The notes beneath the pieces are model-generated. The model worked only from the letters and a program-made list of their open reading frames with translations. It had not been told where the DNA came from and searched no databases. Of a DNA stretch of 64,000 nucleotides, positions 42,318-54,206 are shown piece by piece (within the stretch, counting starts at the first letter, position 1; each line of letters begins with the position of its first letter). The position numbers and the translations under genes were made by a program. Source of the stretch: Deinococcus aetherius (lineage in GTDB: Bacteria > Deinococcota > Deinococci > Deinococcales > Deinococcaceae); NCBI RefSeq assembly GCF_025997855.1, contig NZ_AP026560.1, positions 2,626,501 to 2,690,500 of the forward strand, written 5' to 3'.

Positions 42318-43619
42318 TCAGTCGCCGCCGAGGAAGACGGGAGCGCCGAGGCCGGTCTCGTTCTCGGAGTAGCCCTGCTCGCTATGGGCGCTGATGTCGA
42401 TTCCGGCAACCTCCTGGCTGGCGGGCACCCGCAGGGGGGTCAGCAGACTGACGAGTCTCAGCAGGACGAAGGAGCCGAGGCCGGTAAAGGCGACGCTGGC
42501 GAGGACGCCGAGGGCCTGGATCAGAAGCTGCTCAAAGGCGGGCTTGCCGCTGCCGGTGGTCCAGGCGAGCGCCCCGGTCAGCAGCGCCCCGACGATCCCG
42601 GCGACCCCGTGGCAGGCGAACACGTCGAGCGAGTCGTCCGCGCCCAGGCGGTGCTTGTACTGCACGGCCCAGAAGCTGGCGGTGGCGCCGAGCGCCCCGA
42701 CGATGACCGAGGCCCAGGGGCTGACGAAGGCGCAGGCGGGGGTGATGGCGACGAGGCCGACGACGAGGCCGGTGGCGGCGCCGACGGCGGTGGGCTTGCC
42801 GTTGCGGCCGCTCTCCCAGGCGAGCCAGGTCAGCATCGCGGCGGCGGGGGCGATCAGGGTGGTGATGAAGGCGAGCCCGGCGGTCTGCCCGGCACTCAGC
42901 GCACTCCCGGCGTTGAAACCCATCCAGCCGAACCACAGCAGCCCGGCCCCAAGGAGGACGAAGGGCACGTTGTGCGGCACGTGCGCCGTGCGGGGGTAGC
43001 CCATGCGCGGCCCGAGAACGAACGCCGCGACCAGGGCGCTCACGCCCGCCGCGATGTGGATGACGGTGCCGCCCGCGAAGTCGAGCGCCCCGAGCTTGAA
43101 GAGCCAGCCGTCCGCGCTCCAGACCCAGTGGGCAAGCGGCGAGTAGATCAGCAGGCTCCACAGCGCCCCGAAGAGGATGAAGGCGCCGAAACGCATCCGC
43201 TCGACGACCGCGCCGCTGATCAGGGCGAGCGCGATGATGGCGAACATCGCCTGGAAGGCCGCGAAGACGTAGGTGGGGATGGTGCCGGTCAGGCCGTCTT
43301 TCAGCCCCTCCAGCCCGAGGTTGCCGAGGCCGCCGACGAGCGCGTTCCCGCCCTCCCCGAAGGCGAGCGTGTACCCCGCGAGCATCCACAGGACACCGAC
43401 GAGCCCGATGGAGATCACGCTCATCATCATGGTGTTCAGGACGCTCTGGGCGCGGGTCAGGCCGCCGTAGAAGAAGGCGAGGCCCGGCGTCATCAGGAGC
43501 ACGAGCGCCGCCGAGACGAGCATCCAGGCGGTGTCGCCCGAGTTCAGCGTCGGCGTGGCGTCCTGCGCGAGGGCCGCGCCGCCCAGGAGCACGAGCAGGG
43601 GGAGGGTCTTTTGCAGCAT
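42318..43619 (-). CDS. amt: Ammonium transporter (Amt/MEP/Rh)
   Basis: 433 residues with an N-terminal signal peptide (GGAALAQ) and eleven membrane helices. Family motifs: DTAWMLVSAALVLLMTPGLAFFYGG, DFAGGTVIHIAAGVSALVAA (with the first pore His) and DVFACHGVAGIVGALLTG (second His). The C-terminus (GIDISAHSEQGYSENE) has the PII-interaction tail. It follows glnK by 11 nt. Confidence 0.97.
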   Translation of the reverse strand: MLQKTLPLLVLLGGAALAQDATPTLNSGDTAWMLVSAALVLLMTPGLAFFYGGLTRAQSVLNTMMMSVISIGLVGVLWMLAGYTLAFGEGGNALVGGLGNLGLEGLKDGLTGTIPTYVFAAFQAMFAIIALALISGAVVERMRFGAFILFGALWSLLIYSPLAHWVWSADGWLFKLGALDFAGGTVIHIAAGVSALVAAFVLGPRMGYPRTAHVPHNVPFVLLGAGLLWFGWMGFNAGSALSAGQTAGLAFITTLIAPAAAMLTWLAWESGRNGKPTAVGAATGLVVGLVAITPACAFVSPWASVIVGALGATASFWAVQYKHRLGADDSLDVFACHGVAGIVGALLTGALAWTTGSGKPAFEQLLIQALGVLASVAFTGLGSFVLLRLVSLLTPLRVPASQEVAGIDISAHSEQGYSENETGLGAPVFLGGD

Positions 43620-43630
43620 GACACGACTCC

Positions 43631-44011
43631 TTAGACCGGAACGACCGGCGCGAGTTTCTTCTCGGTGACGGGGGTGAGGGCGGCGTTGTCCTCCTCGCCG
43701 GTGCGGATGCGAACCACGCGCTCCAGCGGCTGCACGAAGATCTTGCCGTCGCCGACCTCGCCCGTGCGCGCCCCCTGGCAGATCGCGCGGATCGCCACCT
43801 CCACGAAGGGCTCGGACACGGCCATGCGGAACTCGACCTTCTCCCGGAACTCGACCATCACCCGCGTGCCCCGGTAATGCTCGACGACCTCCTGCTCGCC
43901 GCCGTGCCCCGACACCCGGCTGAGGGTGATGCCGCTGATGCCCGCCTGGAAGAGGGCCTCCTTGACCTGCTGCACCCGTTCGGGGCGCACGACCGCCGTG
44001 ATCAGCTTCAT
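43631..44011 (-). CDS. glnK: PII nitrogen regulatory protein (GlnK-type) with altered T-loop
   Basis: 126 residues, slightly longer than usual (112) due to a C-terminal tail. The ATP/2-OG site is intact (GARTGEVGDGKIFV, RIRTGEED). In the T-loop, the residue that is Tyr51 in GlnB/GlnK is Val51 (HYRGTRVMVEF), so uridylylation at that position is impossible. It regulates Amt; the gene order glnK-amt fits. The ATG at 44011 follows AAAGGAG. A strong promoter lies 54 nt upstream. Confidence 0.94.
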   Translation of the reverse strand: MKLITAVVRPERVQQVKEALFQAGISGITLSRVSGHGGEQEVVEHYRGTRVMVEFREKVEFRMAVSEPFVEVAIRAICQGARTGEVGDGKIFVQPLERVVRIRTGEEDNAALTPVTEKKLAPVVPV

Positions 44012-44064
44012 GGCGTCTCCTTTTTCATGCTCAATTTGCAGTTTTCGCATCCCTGCATATCCGC

Positions 44065-44093
44065 AGACTAAAAGCAGATGTGCAGAGTGTCAA
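44065..44093 (-). promoter_or_regulatory. glnK-amt promoter
   Basis: Minus strand: TTGACA, 17-nt spacer, TAGTCT. The region is full of TGCAG/TGCAT words (44041-44090), which may be regulator contacts. Leader of about 45 nt. Confidence 0.65.
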
Positions 44094-44241
44094 TTTGGGG
44101 AGTGCGAGATGTCCAGATTTTCGACAACACTTCGCAAGGCAGAGGATGCGTTGGAAGGACTCTGGCGGTCGCACGACACCGGCAGCACGAAAGTTGACCC
44201 CGCCACGCGGGGGTGCGGGCGGGGCGGCGGGTGGAGACGAG

Positions 44242-45294
44242 TCAGCCGAGGTAGGCGACGAGCAGGGCGAGGCCCGCGCGCAGGTCGTCCTCGTGGACGG
44301 CCTCGACGACCGTGTGGATGTAGCGGGTGGGGACGCTGAGGGTGATAGAGGGTACGCCCGAGCGGGAGAGTTGGATGGCAGCGCCGTCCGTGCCGCCCAG
44401 CGGCAGCACTTCGAGCTGGTAGCGGACGCCCTCGCGCTCGGCGAGGTCCACCACCTCGTCCACCAGCCGCCGGGTCGAGATCATGGAGGAGTCGAAGACC
44501 TTGATGCCGATGCCCCCGCCCAGCCGGGTGACGGCCTCCTCTGCGGGCACGCCGGGGGTGTCCACCGCCAGCGTCACGTCCAGGCCGATACCGACGGAAG
44601 GCTCGACCCCGTAGGCGGCGGTGGTGGCGCCGCGCAGCCCCACCTCCTCCTGCACGCTGAAGACGGCCACCACGTCGTGCCGGGGGCGGGTCTCGCCGAA
44701 GTGGCGCAGCAGTTCGAGTTGCAGGAAGACGCAGGCGCGGTCGTCCATCGCCTTGCCCACCGTGAGCTTGCCCATCTGCCGGGCCGTCTGGTCGAGCGTC
44801 ACCATGTCCCCGATGCGGACCCGGCGCCTCACCTCCTCCGCGTCCAGGCCCAGGTCCACGAAGAACTCGGCGAGTTCGGGGATCTTCTTGCGGTCCTCCG
44901 GGGAGGAGATGTGGATGGGCTTGCCGCCGGGCGTCATGACCCCGGGCAGGGCGCCGCCGCGCGTCTGCACCGTCACGTTGCGGGCGAAGAGGTTGCGGTT
45001 GTCGAAGCCGCCGAGCGGTTGCACCCGCAGGAAGCCCCGGTCGTCCACGAAGCGCACCAGGAAGCCGATCTCGTCCATGTGGGCGCTGAGCATCACCCGC
45101 TGGCGTCCCTCGGCGGCGTCCTCCCGCCCCCGGCGCAGGGCGATCACGTTGCCCAGGGGATCCACCCGCACCTCGTCGGTCAGGCCCTCCAGCTCGCGCA
45201 GCACGAAGTCGCGCACGGCGTCCTCCTGGCCGGGCACGCCGTTGAGGTTTGAGAGCTGACGGAGGAGGTCCAGCCGCAGTTCGGTTGTGGTCAT
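44242..45294 (-). CDS. M42 family metallopeptidase (aminopeptidase/endoglucanase-like)
   Basis: 350 residues. Di-metal site motifs: LSAHMDEIGFLV (His, Asp), GKAMDDRACVFL (Asp), VFSVQEEVGLRG (catalytic Glu-Glu) and GLDVTLAVDTPG; the last His is in VPTRYIHTVVEAV. Such enzymes form dodecameric tetrahedral shells and trim peptides. The start at 45294 has TATCCT 7 nt upstream (leaderless); the frame further 5' is non-coding. Confidence 0.95.
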   Translation of the reverse strand: MTTTELRLDLLRQLSNLNGVPGQEDAVRDFVLRELEGLTDEVRVDPLGNVIALRRGREDAAEGRQRVMLSAHMDEIGFLVRFVDDRGFLRVQPLGGFDNRNLFARNVTVQTRGGALPGVMTPGGKPIHISSPEDRKKIPELAEFFVDLGLDAEEVRRRVRIGDMVTLDQTARQMGKLTVGKAMDDRACVFLQLELLRHFGETRPRHDVVAVFSVQEEVGLRGATTAAYGVEPSVGIGLDVTLAVDTPGVPAEEAVTRLGGGIGIKVFDSSMISTRRLVDEVVDLAEREGVRYQLEVLPLGGTDGAAIQLSRSGVPSITLSVPTRYIHTVVEAVHEDDLRAGLALLVAYLG

Positions 45295-45299
45295 GCGGG

Positions 45300-45932
45300 T
45301 CAGGATACGCCGGGCTCGGGCTGGGGCGTCTCCTCGGACGGAACGGGCAGTTTCGGGCGCAGGTCGGTGCCGTTGAAGCGGCCCTGCGCCTCCGCCAGCC
45401 CGTGCTGGGCCCAGGCTTCCACCGCGTCCGCGCCCAGCCGCACGAGTTCGGCGAGGGTATCCGCCTCCTCCTCGCGCCAACGGCTGAGCACCCAGTCCGC
45501 CGGGTCCCAGCCCGCCGGGGGGCGCGAGATGCCGATCTTCAGGCGCGGGAAGGCGTCGGTGCCCAGCACCCGGATGATGTCGCGCACCCCGTTCTGCCCG
45601 CCGTGCCGCCCGCCCAGCCGGAACTTCAGCAGGCCGAAGGGGCTGTCGAGGTCGTCCTGCACGACGAGCATGGCGTCCGGCTCCAACTTGTAAAAGGAGA
45701 CGAGCGGCCCCACCGCCTTGCCCGCCGCGTTCATGAAGGTGAGCGGCTTGACGAGCAGGACACGGGCGCCGGGGGCCGGGCCGACCCGAACCTCGGCGAC
45801 CTCGGCGTCCTTCTCCTTGCGCCAGGCGGCGGCCCAGCGGCGGGCCACCTCGTCCACCACCAGCCAGCCGATGTTGTGGCGGGTGCGGGCGTAGTTCGGT
45901 CCGGGGTTACCCAGGCCCACGACGAGGCGCAC
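45300..45932 (-). CDS. pth: Peptidyl-tRNA hydrolase
   Basis: 210 residues. It rescues tRNA from abortive peptidyl-tRNA. Motifs: [19 protein letters not shown] (catalytic His20), [23 protein letters not shown] (Asp) and [15 protein letters not shown]. The C-terminal tail beyond residue 190 is Pro-rich. The GTG start has GGAGG 6 nt upstream, within the end of the upstream gene. Confidence 0.97.
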   Translation of the reverse strand: MRLVVGLGNPGPNYARTRHNIGWLVVDEVARRWAAAWRKEKDAEVAEVRVGPAPGARVLLVKPLTFMNAAGKAVGPLVSFYKLEPDAMLVVQDDLDSPFGLLKFRLGGRHGGQNGVRDIIRVLGTDAFPRLKIGISRPPAGWDPADWVLSRWREEEADTLAELVRLGADAVEAWAQHGLAEAQGRFNGTDLRPKLPVPSEETPQPEPGVS

Positions 45933-45933
45933 C

Positions 45934-46356
45934 TCAAGCCTCCAAGCTGCTCAGGACCTCGCGCCAGTGGGCCTCGGTCTCGCGGACGCGGGCCTCCCCA
46001 CGGGCGCGGGTGTACCCGGCGCGGAAGTCGGCGAAGCGAGTATCGGACTCGGCGAAGAGGAGGCCGAGGGCCTGACGCACGTCCTGCACGTTGCGCTCGG
46101 TGAGGGTGGTGTCCTTGGTGTCCAACACCTCATCGAGGGTTGCCATCAGCCCGGAGAGGGGGCGCAGCCACTGGAAGGAGGGGTCGTTCATCACGAGGGC
46201 GTAGAGGGCGAAGGGGCCCCCCACCGGCCCGTGCAGGAACTCGTACTCGCCCTTGGCGAAGTCGAGGAGCGCCGAGTGGAAATGCCGCAAGCCCTGCGCC
46301 AGGGCGGTGAGCCGCGAGCGCACGCGAGTGTCTGGAGAAGACCCTGAACCCGTCAT
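45934..46356 (-). CDS. Conserved-looking hypothetical protein, all-helical
   Basis: 140 residues. Predicted helical, with [30 protein letters not shown], then [15 protein letters not shown] and a basic C-terminal helix. I do not recognise a family. TACCCT lies 6 nt before the ATG (leaderless). It is upstream of pth with 1 nt between, so co-expression with translation quality control is likely. Confidence 0.75.
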   Translation of the reverse strand: MTGSGSSPDTRVRSRLTALAQGLRHFHSALLDFAKGEYEFLHGPVGGPFALYALVMNDPSFQWLRPLSGLMATLDEVLDTKDTTLTERNVQDVRQALGLLFAESDTRFADFRAGYTRARGEARVRETEAHWREVLSSLEA

Positions 46357-46426
46357 AGCGGCAGGGTAGCAAGGGAGGCGAGGTCCACCCGGTCCTTCTC
46401 CCACAGGTCCACCCCTGAGGAGGAAC

Positions 46427-46930
46427 TTACCAGCCCAGCGTCCCCGGCTCGCCCTTGAACGGCCCCACCACATTCGACGTGATCCAGCCGCCGTAGAAGC
46501 CGCCCGGCTGCGGCGTCACGCGGTCGCCGTCCACCCAGCACTCGTCCACCCGGCCCGCGTAGACGGCCACGTGCCCGGCGATGGGCGCGAAGGCGGGATT
46601 AGGCCGCTCGTAGCTCCACGCCGCCGCTTCCGCCGTCTTCCCTCCCGCCCGCAGCGTCCAGTACGTCGCCTCGCCCTTCCACTCACAGACGCTGCCCCCC
46701 CCTGCCGGAACGAGCACACCGGGCAGGAAGGCCTCGGGCGGCAGGTAATAGGTGGGTGGATGACTCGTCTCCAGCACACGGAAGGCTGCGGTCGTCTCCG
46801 CGATCTTCACTCCACTGAGCCAGATTTCGAGCCGGGCGGACGTGCGCTCCAGCCGGGGCGGGCGTGGGTAGTCCCAGACGCTCTCCTGACCGGGACCGGG
46901 CGGGATAGGGAGGGGGCGCGAGCGGAACAT
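46427..46930 (-). CDS. DUF427 family protein
   Basis: 167 residues. The family pattern is seen in VWDYPRPPRLERTSARLEIW, TYYLPPEAFLPGVLVP and ATYWTL, WSYERPNPAFAPIAGHVAVY. The domain has an Mss4-like beta fold; its role is unknown. The last ~30 residues (TPQPGGFYGGWITSNVVGPF) are typical of the longer DUF427 form. Confidence 0.88.
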   Translation of the reverse strand: MFRSRPLPIPPGPGQESVWDYPRPPRLERTSARLEIWLSGVKIAETTAAFRVLETSHPPTYYLPPEAFLPGVLVPAGGGSVCEWKGEATYWTLRAGGKTAEAAAWSYERPNPAFAPIAGHVAVYAGRVDECWVDGDRVTPQPGGFYGGWITSNVVGPFKGEPGTLGW

Positions 46931-47011
46931 AGAGGCAGTGTGCTCGCCGGGTTCTCGCCTCGCCGTCAGCCCGCACCCCATCCGGGAGATCGGCCGGGTA
47001 GGCTGGGAGCC

Positions 47012-48120
<1,109 letters not shown>

Positions 48121-48124
<4 letters not shown>

Positions 48125-48396
48125 ATGGGCCGGAGTTGGAACCTTACCGGGCGTTGGCTGAGGCGGGACCACTGGCGGTGGCGGAGGAGGCTTACAGACG
48201 AGGCTTAACTGGAATTGGCGTTATCTACGTCGTCAAGGGAACGTGCGACGTGCCTCTTCCTGTGGCAATTGACGCAATGGCTGAGGCACGTAAAATACTT
48301 TTTCCCAACGCACAACAAAGGCGGCGGACGAATGAGCGTTGCCGTTTAAGCCGCCTGCGCCTTCCTCCTCGGCGACCTCAAGGGCTTTTGCCATGA
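48121..48396 (+). CDS. Small hypothetical protein overlapping the oxidase stop
   Basis: 91 residues from GTG (GTGA overlap). The first 65 residues (LEPYRALAEAGPLAVAEEAYRRGLTGIGVI) look folded. The last 25 are Arg-rich and are encoded by the diverged copy of the topoisomerase IB gene end, so the natural protein is probably shorter. GC is lower around 48190-48330. Unknown family. Confidence is moderate. Confidence 0.45.
48346..48387. repeat. Diverged direct repeat of the topoisomerase IB 3' end
   Basis: On the minus strand this reads [13 protein letters not shown] then stop, matching with small deletions the end of the topoisomerase IB gene (48809-48870, [20 protein letters not shown]). The two copies flank the doxX gene, implying doxX arrived next to, or by, a duplication of that gene end. 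Confidence 0.6.
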
Positions 48397-48808
48397 TCCT
48401 CACGCCGCCTCGGCCACGCCCCCGTGGACCACAGGGCCCACACCACCAGCAGGGGCTGGAAGAACAGCCGGATGAGCCGCGCCCCGTCCGTGTCCAGCCC
48501 GAAGGCGTCGGTGCGCGTGAGGTATTGCGAGACGTTGCCGGGAAAGATGACGACGAAAAAGGCGGCGACCACCCAGCCCACGGCCACGCGCTGGCGGGGC
48601 AGCGCGAGCAGGGCCGCGCCCAGCACGATCTCCACGGCCCCGGAGGCCAGCACCACGAAGTCGGGATCGAGCGGCAGCCACCTCGGCACCTGTGCCCGAA
48701 ACTCCTGCCGAAGTGTCGTCAGGTGGCCTATGCCCACCAGAATCAGCCCCACACCCAGCAGGAGGCGGGCAAGCGTGCAGGCCCAGAAGGTCGGGGGCTG
48801 AGCGTTTC

Positions 48809-48812
<4 letters not shown>
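48378..48812 (-). CDS. DoxX-family membrane protein
   Basis: 144 residues with four membrane helices ([72 protein letters not shown]). The pattern fits DoxX-like proteins; the role is unknown (redox or membrane stress). The TTG start overlaps the topoisomerase stop (TTGA). It is flanked by the direct repeat noted at 48346. Confidence 0.8.
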
Positions 48813-49870
<1,058 letters not shown>

Positions 49871-49872
49871 CC

Positions 49873-50628
49873 CTACTGCTCCTCCGCCTTCTCGGGAAGT
49901 TGCCAGTCTATCGGCGTCTCGCCCGCCTCCTCCAGCGCGGCGTTCACCTTGGAGAAGGGCTTCGTGCCCAGGAACTTCGCCACGCTCAGGGGGCTGGGGT
50001 GGGCCGACTCGATGATGACGTGCTGCTTGCCCGTGATCAGCTTCGCCTTCTTACGGGCGTAGGCGCCCCACAGGACGAACACGACCCGCTGCGGCTTGGC
50101 GTTCACGGCGTGGATCACGGCGTCGGTGATCGCCTCCCAGCCCTTGCCCGCGTGACTGTTCGGCTCGCCCTGCCGCACCGTGAGGACGGCATTGAGCAGC
50201 AGCACGCCCTGCTCGGCCCACGCCCGCAGGTAGCCGTGCCGGGGCGGTTTGAAGCCCACGTCCGTCTGCAACTCCTTGTAGATGTTGACGAGGCTGGGCG
50301 GCGGCCGTACCCCGGGCCGCACGCTGAAGGCGAGGCCGTGCGCCTGCCCCGCCCCGTGGTAGGGGTCCTGGCCGAGGATGAAGACCTTCACGTTCTCCAG
50401 CGGCGTGTAGCGCAGGGCGTTGAACACGTCCGGGGCAGGCGGGTAGACGTTGTGCGCGCGGCGTTCCTCCACCAGAAAGTCCCGCAGCGCGTGGAAGGAC
50501 GGGGAGGCAAACTCGGCGGCGAGCGCCTGCTGCCACGACTCCGGGAGTCCGGCGGGGAGAAGGGCTTTGGGCGTTTCGGTCGCGGTGTCGGTCACCGCGT
50601 CGCCGAAGAGGCTGGGTTGGTCGGTCAT
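49873..50628 (-). CDS. ung: Uracil-DNA glycosylase (family 1)
   Basis: 251 residues. Removes uracil from DNA. Motifs: [22 protein letters not shown] (catalytic Asp), [21 protein letters not shown] and [15 protein letters not shown] (catalytic His and intercalating loop). The N-terminal 30 residues are a disordered tail ([13 protein letters not shown]). AAAGGA precedes the ATG at 50628. Upstream of topoisomerase IB: a small DNA-maintenance operon. Confidence 0.97.
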   Translation of the reverse strand: MTDQPSLFGDAVTDTATETPKALLPAGLPESWQQALAAEFASPSFHALRDFLVEERRAHNVYPPAPDVFNALRYTPLENVKVFILGQDPYHGAGQAHGLAFSVRPGVRPPPSLVNIYKELQTDVGFKPPRHGYLRAWAEQGVLLLNAVLTVRQGEPNSHAGKGWEAITDAVIHAVNAKPQRVVFVLWGAYARKKAKLITGKQHVIIESAHPSPLSVAKFLGTKPFSKVNAALEEAGETPIDWQLPEKAEEQ

Positions 50629-50742
50629 GGCGTCCTTTCGGGTGGGAGGAAGGCTCGGCAACTCTGGCCGCAGTCTCCCCTACCCACCCCGCCCGAACGG
50701 TACGCGGCCGCCGCTCCTCAAGGAAAGGTGAAGCGTCTGCCC

Positions 50743-51258
50743 CTACTTCACCCGCACCCGGAAGGCGAACTTCAGCGTCTTGCCCGGTCCCAACTCGCCG
50801 ACCGTCCAGCGGACATGCGTGTAGGTAGACACCGGGGCGATCACCTCGCGCGTGACGGTCTGGCCGTTCTCGCTGACCGTCACCGTGCGTCTGGGGGCGG
50901 CGTTGTAGGTTCGCCCGTCGTCGATGCTGTACTCCACGCGCCAGCGACTCGTGTTCGCGGTCACCTCTCCCACGAACTCAGTGCCTCGCGGCACGGGCGA
51001 GCCCACGAAGACGCGCCGCAACGTCTCGCCGCCGACGTTTTTCACGCTGATCTGCTCGCGCAGCAGGTCGCCCGGCACGACCGTCTTGACGTTCGGCACA
51101 ATCTGCTCGACGTCCTGCCCGCCCTGCTGAACCCGCCGCACGAGGTCCTGCGTGAGCGTGAACTGGACGCGTGGCTGAGTGGTGGAGATTGGAGGCGACT
51201 GCGCCCAGGCACCAGGAGAGGCGAGCAGGCAGGCGAGCGTGAGCGGGAGACGCTTCAA
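50743..51258 (-). CDS. Secreted DUF11-like domain protein
   Basis: 171 residues from a TTG start with GGAGG 9 nt upstream. Signal peptide LPLTLACLLASPGAWA-Q. The mature part is an Ig-like beta-sandwich of the DUF11 type (VVPGDLLREQISVKNVGGE, LRRVFVGSPVPRGTEFVG, VEYSIDDGRTY, RWTVGELGPGKTLKFAFRV). Probably on the cell surface or periplasm. Stands alone. Confidence 0.82.
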   Translation of the reverse strand: MKRLPLTLACLLASPGAWAQSPPISTTQPRVQFTLTQDLVRRVQQGGQDVEQIVPNVKTVVPGDLLREQISVKNVGGETLRRVFVGSPVPRGTEFVGEVTANTSRWRVEYSIDDGRTYNAAPRRTVTVSENGQTVTREVIAPVSTYTHVRWTVGELGPGKTLKFAFRVRVK

Positions 51259-51355
51259 GGGGAAGACCTCCGGGGCAAAGAGACCGACGACCGGAAGACA
51301 CCTTCCAGGCCGTCGGCGCACGATCCTCACTTGAAAGGGCCTGAAGCGCCGAGGT

Positions 51356-52540
<1,185 letters not shown>

Positions 52541-52583
52541 AGGGGGCCTCCATACCGGCTCACGGGCCGGGTTTCATGGTGGG

Positions 52584-53028
52584 GGAGCTGTCAGCTCTCA
52601 GCCGTCAGCTTTCAGCCGGGAAGCTTATCAGGGTGTTCTGAGGCGGGCAGTGAATGCGCTCAGCATTCGCTTCACCTCCTGGGTCTGAGCGAGGAGGTCA
52701 GCCGTGGGTTGGGGCTGAAGGTAGTCCAGGTCCCCGGCCAGAAGCAGGAGATACTCGGTCTCGCTGGCCGAGCCAGCAGCGATCTCCAGAAAACGCCGGG
52801 AGTCACCCTCCGCCTGCCTCCCGCAGCCCTCGGCGATGTTCGTGGGAATGGAAAGAGCGGCCCGGCGAAGCTGTGAGGTCAAGCCGAACCGTTCCTCTCC
52901 GGGAAAGGCACGGTTCGCAACGTAAACACCTAACGTGAGCGCGTGCGCCTTCTGCCATACGGCCAACGTCCGAAAATCACGCACCAGCGTTTCCTGCTGA
53001 CGGCTGATCGCTGACGGCTGAAAGCTCC
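52584..53028. mobile_element. Heptad-arm element E6 carrying the four-helix-bundle gene in its loop
   Basis: Left arm 52584-52617 (7-mers GTCAGCT/CTCAGCC type) and right arm 52996-53028 (complementary GCTGACG/GCTGAAA units) are inverted repeats, about 85% complementary, bounded by GGAGCT and AGCTCC. The 378 bp between them is almost exactly one gene (52628-52984). The right arm is read into the end of the N-acetylglutamate synthase gene. Compared with the seven other elements, this is the only one with an ORF. That suggests an autonomous-like member of the family. Confidence 0.8.
52628..52984 (-). CDS. Four-helix-bundle protein (S23/IVP family)
   Basis: 118 residues with the family hallmark order: FRTLAVWQKAHALTLGVYVA, FPGEERFGLTSQLRRAALSI, PTNIAEGCGRQAEGD, then FLEIAAGSASETEYLLLLA. 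This family was first found inside intervening sequences of 23S rRNA, where it also sits between inverted repeats. Related proteins (Avd) are known to bind nucleic acid in diversity-generating retroelements. GTG start overlaps the upstream gene stop by 8 nt. It is the sole cargo of hairpin element E6. Confidence 0.93.
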   Translation of the reverse strand: MRDFRTLAVWQKAHALTLGVYVANRAFPGEERFGLTSQLRRAALSIPTNIAEGCGRQAEGDSRRFLEIAAGSASETEYLLLLAGDLDYLQPQPTADLLAQTQEVKRMLSAFTARLRTP

Positions 53029-53546
53029 TTGTACATCGCGATCTCGTTGCAGTTCTCGAAGAACGCGCACCGCTGGCACTCGCTCCACACCTTCGGGTGC
53101 AGGTTCGTCTTCTCGATCCGGGTGAAACCGCACTTCTCGAAAAAGCCCTGCTGGTACGTCCACGCGAAGAGGGCTGGCAGGGCGATTTCGCGCGCCTCCC
53201 GCTCGCAGGCCTCGACGAGTTGTTTGCCCAGCCCCCGCCCCTGCATGCTGGGGTGAATGGCGAGGCCGCGCACCTCCGCGAGGTCGGGCGCGAGCATGTG
53301 CAGGCCGCAGACCCCCGCCAGCCCGCCCGGCTTGCCCCCGTGCGGCTCGGCGAGGACGAGGTGGAAGTCGCGGATAGTCTCGGCGAGGAGCGCCTTGGAG
53401 CGCACCAGCATCAGGCCGCGCGCCGCCCAGTAGCCGATCAGCTCGTGGATGGCGTCGATGTCGCTCAGCCGTGCCTTGCGGGTGGTCAGCGGCGCCTGCG
53501 GATGCAGGTCGGGAACGGCAATGGAATCGAGGGAGAGGAGGGTCAT
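52977..53546 (-). CDS. N-acetylglutamate synthase (short GNAT type)
   Basis: 189 residues. GNAT fold (GLAIHPSMQGRGLGKQLVEAC is the acetyl-CoA loop), with the C-terminal Cys cluster SECQRCAFFENCNEIAMYKE typical of the short ArgA-type enzyme. It starts arginine synthesis. The last 14 residues (SAVSDQPSAGNAGA) are encoded by the right arm of E6, so the original stop was probably just after KEL. Position between argH-side genes and carA supports the role. Confidence 0.88.
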   Translation of the reverse strand: MTLLSLDSIAVPDLHPQAPLTTRKARLSDIDAIHELIGYWAARGLMLVRSKALLAETIRDFHLVLAEPHGGKPGGLAGVCGLHMLAPDLAEVRGLAIHPSMQGRGLGKQLVEACEREAREIALPALFAWTYQQGFFEKCGFTRIEKTNLHPKVWSECQRCAFFENCNEIAMYKELSAVSDQPSAGNAGA

Positions 53547-53557
53547 GGGTGACCCCG

Positions 53558-53624
53558 GTGTGCGGTGCGCGGTGCGTGATGCGCGGGAGGTTTACCCACC
53601 GCGCACCGCGTCCCGCGTCCCGCC
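53558..53624. repeat. Heptad-repeat hairpin element E7
   Basis: Left arm 53558-53588 is 7-mers of the type TGCGCGG; right arm 53596-53624 is the complementary CACCGCG/TCCCGCG series. Loop only 7 nt. It starts 7 nt after a GNAT stop codon (minus strand). Its own word class. Confidence 0.82.
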
Positions 53625-53631
53625 TCCCTCC

Positions 53632-54102
53632 CTACGCCTTGCTCGCCGCCCGGTCCAGCGGACGCATCCAGGTCGTGCCGCCGGGGCGCTCGCTGCGGGC
53701 GCGGTAGGCGCGAATCTGCGGCGCGTCGGGAAGGTCGCCCATCACCACGGCGAGGGGAACCTGCTGGAAGCCGAAGCTGCTCCAGTCGCCGCCCTTGCTG
53801 AACATGTAGATCGCCCGGTCGCCCCGGCCCTGGGCGTACTGCACGGCGCCCATCACCAGCCGGCGGCCCAGCCCGCTGCCCCGCGCGCTCGGCAGCACCG
53901 CCGCGCCGCGCAGCAGCGAGGCCCCGTCCCCGTGCTCCAGGCCGATGGCGCCGACGGGCTGATTGCCGCGCGTGGCGATCCAGTAGGTCGTGCCCTCGGC
54001 GAGGGCCGCCTCCGTTTCCAGCCCGGCCTCCTGCATCACGCGGGTGACGGTCTCCTTGTCCTCGGGGCCAGCAAGACGGATCTGCACATTCTGGTCGGTC
54101 AT
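53632..54102 (-). CDS. GNAT-family acetyltransferase
   Basis: 156 residues. Acetyl-CoA loop LPSARGSGLGRRLVMGAV; YWIATRGNQPVGAIGLEHG and GASLLRGAAVLP are the family beta strands; SSFGFQQVP closes the site. It is a paralogue of the next gene upstream (shared QPVGAIGLEHGDGASL pattern). Substrate unknown; position in the arg cluster suggests amino-acid chemistry. ATG 54102 has GGAGGAACC upstream. Confidence 0.88.
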   Translation of the reverse strand: MTDQNVQIRLAGPEDKETVTRVMQEAGLETEAALAEGTTYWIATRGNQPVGAIGLEHGDGASLLRGAAVLPSARGSGLGRRLVMGAVQYAQGRGDRAIYMFSKGGDWSSFGFQQVPLAVVMGDLPDAPQIRAYRARSERPGGTTWMRPLDRAASKA

Positions 54103-54206
54103 GGGGGGTTCCTCCGTGGGGGGCGTCCTCCCGAAGGCCCACGCGGGCGTCCGGGAGGGCGGAATTGTGCGTGGAGGAAGCATAGCGCAGGTCGGTCATG
54201 GTGAAC

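Noticed and set aside
52584..53028. E6 as an insertion sequence
   Set aside because: The only ORF is a four-helix-bundle protein; no transposase motif and no clear target-site duplication is visible.
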